Below are positions 1 to 9,067 of a DNA stretch of 21,224 nt, piece after piece. The notes beneath the pieces were generated by a model. That model ran no database searches. It was given only the letters and a program-made list of their open reading frames with translations, and was not told the DNA's origin. Position numbers and translations under genes: made by a program. Origin of the DNA: Ilumatobacteraceae bacterium. Its GTDB lineage: Bacteria > Actinomycetota > Acidimicrobiia > Acidimicrobiales > Ilumatobacteraceae. Position 1 is the stretch's first letter. Each line of letters begins with the position of its first letter. Location: positions 1 to 21,224 of the forward strand of contig SKSP01000144.1 of the NCBI GenBank assembly GCA_007122945.1, given 5' to 3'.

Positions 1-563
1 GCCATCGCCTTGGCGCCGGCCGACCCGAGCCTGACCGCGTCGCAACCGAGCTCGTGGGCGACGATCACCGCGGCGTGCGGCGCCCGGCTGCGCGAGGTGA
101 TCAGTCGGGGTCGCTCGCGGTCGACCTCGGGCATCGGCGGCGGGGGGTCGGTGGCGAGCACCATCCCCATCGCCGGCAGACTGACCGCGGCGGTCACGAA
201 GTGATCTCGCTCCCAGAGCGCGACGTGCACGGCCCAGTCGTGGCGTCCGGGTTCGCCGTACTCGCGGGTGCCGTCGAGGGGGTCGACGATCCACACCCGG
301 CCACCGGAGAAGCGCCGCGGGTCCTCGAGCCCCTCCTCCGACAGCAACGCGTCGTCGGGACGTGATCGCCGGAGCTCGTCCTCGATGAAGCGCTGGCTGG
401 CGGCGTCACCCCCGTCCATCACCTGCCACGAGTGGGCGCCCGACCCACGCAGGCGCTCGCGCAGCTCGACGAGCCCGTGGCCGGCCTGCACGGCGAGCCG
501 GACGGCCAGCTCGGCGTCGGTCTCCGACGTCTCGGCTGGGCGCGGTTCGGACGCGGTGGTCAC
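1..563 (-). CDS. cysQ: CysQ-like 3'(2'),5'-bisphosphate nucleotidase / inositol monophosphatase family (3' end outside window)
   Basis: Lithium-sensitive, metal-dependent phosphatase of the inositol monophosphatase superfamily. The actinobacterial CysQ branch hydrolyses 3'-phosphoadenosine 5'-phosphate left by sulfate assimilation, and some members act on inositol phosphates. The 187 visible residues contain the two metal-binding motifs: SEE at 75-77 and the WIVDPLDGTREY stretch near 91-102, whose DPLDGT core (94-99) is diagnostic. The final C-terminal metal Asp motif (WD.AA type) lies beyond position 1, so the gene is cut by the window edge. The start is GTG at 563, only 4 nt after the ettA stop codon, so the two genes are very probably co-transcribed and the ribosome binding site lies within the ettA 3' end. 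The choice of PAP over inositol phosphate as substrate is inferred from overall resemblance, not proven by a residue. Confidence 0.85.
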   Translation of the reverse strand, partial: MTTASEPRPAETSETDAELAVRLAVQAGHGLVELRERLRGSGAHSWQVMDGGDAASQRFIEDELRRSRPDDALLSEEGLEDPRRFSGGRVWIVDPLDGTREYGEPGRHDWAVHVALWERDHFVTAAVSLPAMGMVLATDPPPPMPEVDRERPRLITSRSRAPHAAVIVAHELGCDAVRLGSAGAKAM

Positions 564-567
564 CCGT

Positions 568-2244
<1,677 letters not shown>

Positions 2245-2248
2245 GAGG

Positions 2249-2253
2249 CCTCC
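2249..2253 (-). promoter_or_regulatory. Ribosome binding site of ettA
   Basis: GGAGG on the minus strand, 4 nt before ATG 2244. It decides the ettA start within a frame that is open for another 118 codons. A TAACCT hexamer immediately upstream (2255-2260, minus) could instead be a -10 box giving a nearly leaderless transcript; the two readings compete, because a start point 6 nt after TAACCT would leave the GGAGG out of the mRNA. Confidence 0.6.
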
Positions 2254-2410
2254 GAGGTTACCGATGTGGCCGCCGAGGCGTCCGAGGCGTGCGGGGTGGC
2301 CGACCTGGACGACACCGAACGACGGTGCGTCCGGCGCGTGCAGTGGGCGGACGGTCGCCCGCGTGCCCGCCCTGCACCGCCCCGAATCCGGCGCCGTTTC
2401 GCGACGCGGA

Positions 2411-2416
2411 TAGGGT
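2411..2416 (+). promoter_or_regulatory. -10 box (TAGGGT) of a leaderless promoter for the BTAD regulator
   Basis: TAGGGT matches the actinobacterial TAnnnT -10 consensus and is followed by 6 nt and then the GTG start at 2423. Transcription would therefore begin at the start codon, which also explains why no Shine-Dalgarno sequence is visible. No convincing -35 box is seen. Confidence 0.6.
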
Positions 2417-2422
2417 CGTCGT

Positions 2423-5400
2423 GTGCTCGTTCGGCTCTTGGGCCCGATCGAGCTGACCAGCGCAGGCCGGCCGGTGCGATTGGGGGGTGCGAAGCAGAGG
2501 TCCGCGCTCGCCGTGCTGGCCGTGGCGGGCGGCCGCACGGTGAGCGTCGACGAGCTGGTCGATGCCCTGTGGGGCGACACACCGCCCCCGACGGCCACGA
2601 AGACCGTGCAGACCTACGTGTCGCGACTGCGTGCGCTGGTGGGAGAGCGGCTGGTCTCGAACTCGAGTGGATACACGCTCGACATCGACGTCGATGTCGC
2701 GGCGGTCCAGCAGTTGGTGGCGGAGGCACGTGCCTGCGCCGCGCACGGCGAGACGGATCGGGCGGTCGCGCTGTTCGGTGAGGCGTTGGCCTGGTGGGTC
2801 GGCGACGCGCTGGGGGGAACCACCGAGACGGCGCGGATGGCGGGCGAGCGGGCGCGGCTCGACGAGCTGCGGCGCTTCGTCGAGGACGAACGTGCCGAAG
2901 CGCTGCTGGCACGCGGTGACGCCGCCTCCGTGGTCAGTGATCTGGAAGCCTCGGTCGCCGCCGAGCCCTTGCGCGAACGACGGTGGGGGTTGTTGATGGT
3001 CGCGCTCTACCGATCGGGCCGGCAGTCGGAGGCCCTGCGCGCGTTCCAGCGGCTGCGGTCGACGTTGGCGGGGGAGCTGGGGATCGACCCGTCTTCTGAG
3101 CTCGTCGATCTCGAACGGCAGATCCTCGAACGCGACCCCCGACTGGATCTCCGCCTCGATGGCCCGGGTGCGAAGCGCGTCGAGGAGCCGGTAAGCGGCC
3201 ACCCGCCACGGCAACTCCCCTCGGGAGTGGTCTCGTTCGTCCTGACCGACGTGGTGGGCTCGACCCAGCTGTGGGAGCGCGACCCGCGCGGGATGGACGA
3301 TGCCCTCCGACGCCACGACACGATCATCGCGGCGACCGTGAACGGGCACGGCGGCGTTCTGCTGAAGTCCAAGGGCGAGGGCGACGCCACGTTCTCGGTG
3401 TTCGCCCGAGCCACGGACGCGGCGCTGGCCGCAGCGTCGAGCAGACGCGCGTTCGCCATCGAAGAGTGGCCGGAAGGGATCGCCCTCGGCGTCCGCTTCG
3501 CCGTGGCCACCGGTGAGGCGATCGAGCGGGACGGCGACTACTTCGGCCCGACCGTCAACCGCGCAGCACGCCTGCGCTCACTCGCGGTCGGCGGTGAGGT
3601 GTTGATGTCGCAGTCGACCGTCGACGTGCTCGTCGACACCATGTCCGATGGCCTCCGTCTGCTCGATCGTGGCGAACTCGTGCTGCGCGGCCTCGGACGT
3701 CCCGAGCACGTCTGGGAGCTGATCGACGATCAGGACGAGGATGGCGGACCCGATGGTGGTGCGACGAGCGCGCCGCGGAGCAATGCCGGCCCGGTGCGAA
3801 CCCCGCTGCCCAGGCTGCTCGAAGGCGCGGCGAGAGCGCCGATCCTCGGGCGTGACCGCGAGTTGGCAGAGCTCTCCGGGCTGCGCGGCGGTCGTGGTCG
3901 ACGGGTGGCCTGGGTGCGCGGCGAGCCCGGGATCGGCAAGACACGGCTCGTCGCCGAGGTAGCACGTGCTGCTCACGAGTCCGGCGATGTCGTGTTGTAT
4001 GGCCGGTGCGACGAGACCCTCGGCGCGCCGTTCCAGCCCTTCGTGGAGGCGCTGCGCCACTGGGTCGCCCACGCGGCCCCGGCCAGGCTCGCCGATGCGA
4101 CGCAGTACGGGCGGAGCCACCTGGCACGGCTGCTGCCGGAACTGGCTGACGGCACGGTCACGTCCGTCGACGCTGATCAGTACGCCGTGTTCGACGCCGT
4201 CGATGCGCTCGTGTCGTCGATCGCCGACTCGGGGCGGCTCGTCTTCGTGCTTGACGACCTGCACTGGGCCGACCGGTCGTCGCTGCTGCTCCTGCGCCAC
4301 CTGATGAGGTCGATCCGCTCCGGCGACATCGTGGTGCTCGCGGTGTATCGCGACACCGATCTCGACCGCACCCATCCGCTCGCCGAACTGATCGCCGACC
4401 TGCGACGCGAGGTCGCTGATGTGCGCGTGACCGTCCGCGGCCTGGCCCCCGACGCCACTGCGGAGTTGCTCGTGGCGATCGGAGTGGATCTCGACGGGGA
4501 CCACCTCGAGGCTGCCGTGGCCGAGACGGAGGGCAATCCGTTCTTCGCCACCGAGATCGCTCGCCACCTGATCGACAGCGTCGAACCGAGTGGCACGTCC
4601 CATGGGCTTCCCGAGGGGATCCGCGAGGCGGTCGGTCGGCGCCTGTCGCGCCTCTCGTCGGCGACCGACGAGGTGCTGCACGTCGCCGCAGTGGTCGGTC
4701 GGGAAGTTGGCCCCGAGGTCCTCGCGGCGATCAGTAGGCGGTCGCTCGATGAGGTGATCGACGCCCTCGAGGAGGCGACCGCCGCCCATGTGCTCGAGGA
4801 GTCCACCGACAGGTTCGGCCACTACCGGTTCGTCCACGCGCTCGTGCGTCAGACCCTGATGGAGGAGCTGTCCTCCACGCGCCGGGTCCGTCTGCACTGG
4901 GCGGCCGGGGAGGTGCTCTGCACGCTGCGGCCCGGCGACGTGGCAGCGATCGCCGGTCATCTCGCCGAGGGCGTCCTGGCCGGTGATGCCGCGATCGCCG
5001 CCGCCGCCAGCCGGTCCGCGGCGGCCGCCGCTGCGGCCGCGACCGCCTGGGACGAGGCCGCCGCACACGATGAGCAGGTGATCCGACTGCTCGACACAGC
5101 CGGGCTCGACGAGCCGCGGCTGCGGTACGACGCGCTCTTGGGCTTCAACGAGGCGCGACGGATGCTCGGCGAGTTCCAGGTTCCACGTCGCGCAGCCCGC
5201 GCGGCCGCCGAGGTGGCACGGAGCCAGGGTTGGTCGACGGAGCTGGCCCACGCAGCCTTCGAGGCAGCGAAGATGGAGACGATGGGCCTGCGCCCCGGGA
5301 GTCGCCAGCTCGTGGACGACGCACTCACTGCGCTCGGCACAGGCGAGTCCGTCGAGCGGATCCGCCTCGAAGCGGTTCAGCTGGCCAGTGAGGCGTCGGC

Positions 5401-6493
5401 ATCCACGGTGGACGTCGAGCGGTGGCGCACGACGTGTGAGCGTGCCCGCGCCCTCGTCGCGAGAGCCGACGCGTTCGGTGATCCCGAGGCTCGGTTCCAC
5501 GCACGCACCCCGCTCGGCTGGGCGCTGAGCAGTCGAGCGGGCACCGAGGAGCGGGCATCCACCGTGGCCGTCCAGCGTGAGCTCATCGACGCCGAGACGC
5601 ACCACGCGCGACTTCATCTGTGGCGACGATTCAGAGTGGCGATCGAGGTCGGCGGGCTGGCGCGAGAGACTGGCGACGCGGTGAAGCTCCGGGAGGCGAT
5701 GCAGCGCCACGATGACATCCTCGATCGGCTCCCCTCTGCGTGGGCCGAGCGCAGCCGATGGTGGTGGGAGATGACGGATGCCCTGGCATCGGGCCGGTTC
5801 GACATCTTCGACCTGATCGTGAACGACTTCGGCATCGACGCCGATGATCGCGGATACGCGATCGTCCGCTGGGAGCTGGTCACGCGCCGCTCCTACCTCG
5901 GCGGCGATGTCGACGCCGCAACCGCAGCAACGGCCGCAGTCGTCGATGCCGGGACGCCGTTCAGCGAGATGGCGCACCAGCTCGCGGCGTTCGCCGCAGC
6001 GGCCGGCGACGTGGCGTTGGCCCGGTCCTCGTCAGCCGCCGCGTGGGAGCGCGGGCTCACCTACAGCTACGGGCGTCCGCGAGCGCTGTCGTGCGCTGCC
6101 GAGGCGGCCGTTCGGCTGGGCGACCGCGCCCGTGCCGCCGAGCTCGAACCGCACCTCAGGCCATACGACGGCACCGTGCTCGCCCCGTACGGCGGACACA
6201 TGATCGATCAATCGGCAGCAACCGCTCTCGGGCAGGTCGAGATGGTGATCGGCCGGTTCGACGAGGCGGTCGAGCACTTCCGCGCCGGCCTGGAGATCGA
6301 GCAGCGGATGGGGTGGGATGCGCTGGCCGCCAGGACGCGCGTGTGGTGGGCGCGCGCCCTGCTGATGCGTGGCGGCGCCGACGACCGCACGAGCGCTGAT
6401 CGGCTCCTCGTCGAGGCCGAATCGACCGGCCGGAGACTGGGCGTCGGATTAGTGTGCAACGATGTCGCCTGGATCCGTGCCACCCTCACGTGA
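2423..6493 (+). CDS. Multidomain regulator: BTAD/winged helix - class III cyclase homology domain - AAA/STAND ATPase - helical repeats
   Basis: A 1356-residue cytoplasmic signal-transduction protein of the AfsR/SARP-like type. Residues 1-90 form an OmpR-like winged helix (MLVRLLGPIEL.. WGDTPPPTATKTVQTYVSRLR). Residues 95-235 form the bacterial transcriptional activation domain (LLMVALYRSGRQSEALRAF). Residues about 267-440 are a class III nucleotide cyclase homology domain with LTDVVGST (Asp276), KSKGEGD (315-321) and YFGPTVNRAAR (Asn379, Arg383). The usual second metal Asp of K..GDG is Glu319, so catalysis is uncertain. An ATPase follows, with Walker A GEPGIGKT (500-507) and Walker B VFVLDDLHWAD (607-617). 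The last 500 residues are Ala-rich helical repeats, probably TPR-like. The ligand and target genes are unknown. GTG 2423 is the start because it lies just after a -10 box. It has no operon partner: ettA diverges and the GH65 gene converges. The domain calls are firm; the biological role is not. Confidence 0.88.
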   Translation: MLVRLLGPIELTSAGRPVRLGGAKQRSALAVLAVAGGRTVSVDELVDALWGDTPPPTATKTVQTYVSRLRALVGERLVSNSSGYTLDIDVDVAAVQQLVAEARACAAHGETDRAVALFGEALAWWVGDALGGTTETARMAGERARLDELRRFVEDERAEALLARGDAASVVSDLEASVAAEPLRERRWGLLMVALYRSGRQSEALRAFQRLRSTLAGELGIDPSSELVDLERQILERDPRLDLRLDGPGAKRVEEPVSGHPPRQLPSGVVSFVLTDVVGSTQLWERDPRGMDDALRRHDTIIAATVNGHGGVLLKSKGEGDATFSVFARATDAALAAASSRRAFAIEEWPEGIALGVRFAVATGEAIERDGDYFGPTVNRAARLRSLAVGGEVLMSQSTVDVLVDTMSDGLRLLDRGELVLRGLGRPEHVWELIDDQDEDGGPDGGATSAPRSNAGPVRTPLPRLLEGAARAPILGRDRELAELSGLRGGRGRRVAWVRGEPGIGKTRLVAEVARAAHESGDVVLYGRCDETLGAPFQPFVEALRHWVAHAAPARLADATQYGRSHLARLLPELADGTVTSVDADQYAVFDAVDALVSSIADSGRLVFVLDDLHWADRSSLLLLRHLMRSIRSGDIVVLAVYRDTDLDRTHPLAELIADLRREVADVRVTVRGLAPDATAELLVAIGVDLDGDHLEAAVAETEGNPFFATEIARHLIDSVEPSGTSHGLPEGIREAVGRRLSRLSSATDEVLHVAAVVGREVGPEVLAAISRRSLDEVIDALEEATAAHVLEESTDRFGHYRFVHALVRQTLMEELSSTRRVRLHWAAGEVLCTLRPGDVAAIAGHLAEGVLAGDAAIAAAASRSAAAAAAAATAWDEAAAHDEQVIRLLDTAGLDEPRLRYDALLGFNEARRMLGEFQVPRRAARAAAEVARSQGWSTELAHAAFEAAKMETMGLRPGSRQLVDDALTALGTGESVERIRLEAVQLASEASASTVDVERWRTTCERARALVARADAFGDPEARFHARTPLGWALSSRAGTEERASTVAVQRELIDAETHHARLHLWRRFRVAIEVGGLARETGDAVKLREAMQRHDDILDRLPSAWAERSRWWWEMTDALASGRFDIFDLIVNDFGIDADDRGYAIVRWELVTRRSYLGGDVDAATAATAAVVDAGTPFSEMAHQLAAFAAAAGDVALARSSSAAAWERGLTYSYGRPRALSCAAEAAVRLGDRARAAELEPHLRPYDGTVLAPYGGHMIDQSAATALGQVEMVIGRFDEAVEHFRAGLEIEQRMGWDALAARTRVWWARALLMRGGADDRTSADRLLVEAESTGRRLGVGLVCNDVAWIRATLT

Positions 6494-6533
6494 GCACGCT
6501 CAGTGGGCCTGTCGGTGAAGCGTGCGCCGATCG

Positions 6534-6561
6534 CGGTCGCTGCCGCTCGTCGCAGCGACCG
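6534..6561. terminator. Hairpin between convergent genes, likely bidirectional terminator
   Basis: A perfect 10-bp stem, CGGTCGCTGC (6534-6543) with GCAGCGACCG (6552-6561), around an 8-nt loop. It lies in the 101-bp gap between the stop codons of the BTAD regulator (plus) and the GH65 gene (minus). No U-tract follows on either strand, as is common in high-GC actinobacteria. Confidence 0.6.
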
Positions 6562-6594
6562 TCTGATGCGTCCGACCCTGGCGACGGTTGGGGA

Positions 6595-8961
6595 TCAGAT
6601 CCAGGGTTGGTGGTCGCCCTCGCGGGTCAGTGTCCGCCCGGGCGGCAGTTCGACCTCGGCGTCGTCGCGGCACTGGATGCGCATCGGTGCGGTGTTGTCG
6701 GGGTGGGCGGTGACGAACACGCGATGTCGCTCGGCGCGCACGGTCGCCCGCTGCTCCCGCAACGTCACCTCGAACTCGAGCGCGTCCCACTGCTCGGGGA
6801 GGCGCGGGTCGAGGACCAGCACGCCTTCCAGCGCGTCGAGTCCGCCGAACCCGAACACGGCCGCCTGGTAGGCGCCACCGCACGCCGCGGTGTGGATGCC
6901 GCCGATGAACGTGCCGCCGACGACCGCCTTCGACGTCGACAGCAGGTCGATCGTGGCGGTCTGCCAGAAGTACCGGTACGCCTCGTCGAGCAGGCCGAGT
7001 CGGGTCGCCACGAGCGCGTGGACCGAGTGGCTGAGCGACGAGCCGTGGGCACAGCGCGGCTCGTAGTACGCGTAGTTGGCGCCCTGCACCTCGAGCGGGA
7101 ACGTGTGGTCGAGGTGGAACAGCTGCACCACGGCCGGCTGCTTGCTCACCTGGGTGAACACGGCGACGCCGTTCGGCCAGCCCCAGTACTCGCCCGGGTC
7201 GGCGAGTCGGTCGACGAGATCCTCCGGCCAGCACTCCTCGAGCTGGAAGAACCCGTCGAACTGCTCGATCACGTGGCTCTGCGGCTCGGGCTGCGGGAGG
7301 TGGAGCCCGTCGCGGACCCGCCGCCACGCGTCGACGTCGTCCTCGGTGAGTCCGAGTCGTTCGAACAGGTCGGCGAGCCCCTCGGGGTCGCGCCGGCCGA
7401 ACAGCGCGACGCAGTCGAGCGCGTTCGACAGCGCCATGTGCACGACGTGGTTGGTGTAGGCGTCGTTGTGGACGTTCTCGTGCCATTCGTCCGGGCCGAG
7501 CAACTGGCGGCACTCGTAGCGGTCGCGGTGCTCGTTGTACAGCACGAACGAGTGCAGGAAACGGGCGACCTCGAACAGGATCTCGGCGCCGTGCTCGGCC
7601 ATGAACTCCCAGTCCGCGGTGAGCTTCCAGAACCGCCAGACGGTGTAGCTGATGTCGGGGCTGACGTGGATCTGCCAGTCGTTGAAGTGGTTGCGGATCG
7701 GACGGCCCGTGAGCACGTCGACGAAGAAGAAGTCCGGGCACAGCTCGTCGCCGGTGTCGCCGCTGATCCAGGCGTAGAACGCGCCCGTGTAGCCGAGCCG
7801 GGCCGCCTTGCGCCGGGCGCCGTCGAGTGTGCGCCAGCGATAGACGAGCAGGTTGCGGGCGATCTCCGGCGCGGTGAACAGGAACGCCGGGAGGTTGAAG
7901 ATCTCCTGGTCCCAGAACGCTGCACCCTGGTACGCCTGGCACGACAAGCCGCGGGCACCGATCGGCAGACGGTCGCTGTGGGCAGGGGTCGCGATCCGGT
8001 TGTGGTAGAGGCAGAACCGCAGGGCGGCCTGCGCCCGGAGATCTCCCTCGATGCGGACGTCGCTGTGCGACCAGAACCGCTCCCACGCGGTCGCCGAGGT
8101 GGTCAACTCGCCATCGAACCCGTGTGCGCCGACGCGCCGGGCGGTGGCGACGGCCCGCTGGACGGGGTCGTCGCCGTCGTTCGACGAGGTCACACCGCAC
8201 CCGGTCGTGATCGTCGTCGTGTTGCCGGGCGCCACCCGGGTCGTCCAACGTCGCACGATTCGGTGCTCGGGCGGTGACTGCTCGACGGTGCCCGGTCCCA
8301 GATCGTTCCCGTCGAGGGCGACCTCGGTCCGGCTCCCGACCACGAGTGAGATGCCGCGTTCGACGGTGATCGCTTCTTGCACGAGGACGTCGTCCTCGTC
8401 GTCCCCAGCGCCGTGGGATCCGACGATCGTGTTCTGCTGGGCGGCGAAGTGGTTCCCGTTCAGGCTCCAGACCTGGCCGTCGATGCCGGCCGCGACGTCG
8501 AGGATGCCGTCGTCGAGCGCCGTCACGCTGATCTCCTGGGCGAGCAGGTGCAGGTGATCGAGGCTGGCGAAGCGGCGCATGGTGACCTCCACGGCCGCTC
8601 CCTCGACGGTCGTCCAGGTCGAGCGGTGGGTCTGGAGTCCCCGCCGCAGATCGAGCGTGACCTCGGCGTCGCGCGTGTTGGAGTGCTCGAGTCGGCGGCC
8701 ATCGAGCGTCAGCTCGACGAGGAGACCGTTCGGTGCGTTGCAGAGCTCCCGCCACCGGCCGTCGGCCATGTCGTAGGTGTCCGAGACGGTGCAGCCGACG
8801 AAGTCGTCGGCCGTCTGGTCGGGTCGGGTCATCCGGTAGCCGAGGTACCCGTTGCCAGCGAGGAAGTTGGCGCCGATGGTGACCGCTCGATCGGGGACCA
8901 GCCGGTCCTCGATGATCTCCCACCCGGTGTCGGTGCGGATCTCGTCGCTGAGTCGCGTCAT
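6595..8961 (-). CDS. Glycoside hydrolase family 65 protein, probable alpha-glucoside phosphorylase
   Basis: GH65 enzymes of this build (788 residues) use inorganic phosphate to cleave alpha-linked glucose disaccharides such as maltose, trehalose, kojibiose or nigerose, with inversion, giving beta-glucose 1-phosphate. The order is an N-terminal beta-sandwich (GANFLAGNGYLGYR near the start), an (alpha/alpha)6 barrel and a C-terminal cap. The catalytic acid is probably Glu492 in GPDEWHENVHNDAYTN. A phosphate-binding signature, HGSSLSHSVHA at about residue 638, and the later GGIHTAACGG support a phosphorylase rather than a hydrolase. No signal peptide is seen, so the enzyme is cytoplasmic. The specificity cannot be read from sequence, and no beta-phosphoglucomutase or sugar transporter is adjacent. 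ATG 8961 (MTRLSDEIRTDTGW) is preceded by GGAG 11 nt upstream; ATG 9003 in the same frame would add 14 unconvincing residues. Confidence 0.9.
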   Translation of the reverse strand: MTRLSDEIRTDTGWEIIEDRLVPDRAVTIGANFLAGNGYLGYRMTRPDQTADDFVGCTVSDTYDMADGRWRELCNAPNGLLVELTLDGRRLEHSNTRDAEVTLDLRRGLQTHRSTWTTVEGAAVEVTMRRFASLDHLHLLAQEISVTALDDGILDVAAGIDGQVWSLNGNHFAAQQNTIVGSHGAGDDEDDVLVQEAITVERGISLVVGSRTEVALDGNDLGPGTVEQSPPEHRIVRRWTTRVAPGNTTTITTGCGVTSSNDGDDPVQRAVATARRVGAHGFDGELTTSATAWERFWSHSDVRIEGDLRAQAALRFCLYHNRIATPAHSDRLPIGARGLSCQAYQGAAFWDQEIFNLPAFLFTAPEIARNLLVYRWRTLDGARRKAARLGYTGAFYAWISGDTGDELCPDFFFVDVLTGRPIRNHFNDWQIHVSPDISYTVWRFWKLTADWEFMAEHGAEILFEVARFLHSFVLYNEHRDRYECRQLLGPDEWHENVHNDAYTNHVVHMALSNALDCVALFGRRDPEGLADLFERLGLTEDDVDAWRRVRDGLHLPQPEPQSHVIEQFDGFFQLEECWPEDLVDRLADPGEYWGWPNGVAVFTQVSKQPAVVQLFHLDHTFPLEVQGANYAYYEPRCAHGSSLSHSVHALVATRLGLLDEAYRYFWQTATIDLLSTSKAVVGGTFIGGIHTAACGGAYQAAVFGFGGLDALEGVLVLDPRLPEQWDALEFEVTLREQRATVRAERHRVFVTAHPDNTAPMRIQCRDDAEVELPPGRTLTREGDHQPWI

Positions 8962-8987
8962 GTGGCTTCGTGCTCCATCGCGTTTCG

Positions 8988-8993
8988 ACGCTA
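8988..8993 (-). promoter_or_regulatory. Possible -10 box (TAGCGT) of the GH65 gene
   Basis: TAGCGT on the minus strand fits TAnnnT and would start a transcript near 8981, with a leader of about 20 nt carrying GGAG. It supports the ATG 8961 start over ATG 9003, since the latter would lie upstream of the box. No clear -35 box. Confidence 0.35.
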
Positions 8994-9027
8994 CCGGACC
9001 CATGGGAACCGGACTCGTGGGACCTCC

Positions 9028-9033
9028 TACCCT
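9028..9033 (+). promoter_or_regulatory. Possible -10 box (TACCCT) of the acyl-CoA ligase gene
   Basis: TACCCT fits TAnnnT and lies in the short gap divergent from the GH65 gene. It would give a leader of roughly 28 nt containing GGGGGA (9052-9057). GGAACC at 9005-9010 sits 17 nt upstream where a -35 element could be, but it is not a housekeeping-type hexamer. Confidence 0.3.
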
Positions 9034-9067
9034 GGACCACGAGGTGTAGCCGGGGGACACTGTGGGA

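Larger units (their letters stand above)
2245..2422. promoter_or_regulatory. Divergent intergenic region ettA / BTAD-cyclase regulator
   Basis: A 178-bp gap between divergently transcribed genes, so it must hold both promoters. It contains GAGGCGTCC/GAGGCGTGC side by side at about 2275-2291. It also has an imperfect inverted repeat: GTGCAG 2338-2343 pairs with CTGCAC 2372-2377, and the pairing extends by GGCGG/CCGCC across a 2-nt bulge. This is a candidate operator or a mere GC-rich coincidence. No short gene is supported here. Confidence 0.4.

Noticed and set aside
3578..5977. 799-residue minus-strand open frame
   Set aside because: Antisense shadow of the BTAD-cyclase-ATPase gene; no domain recognised.
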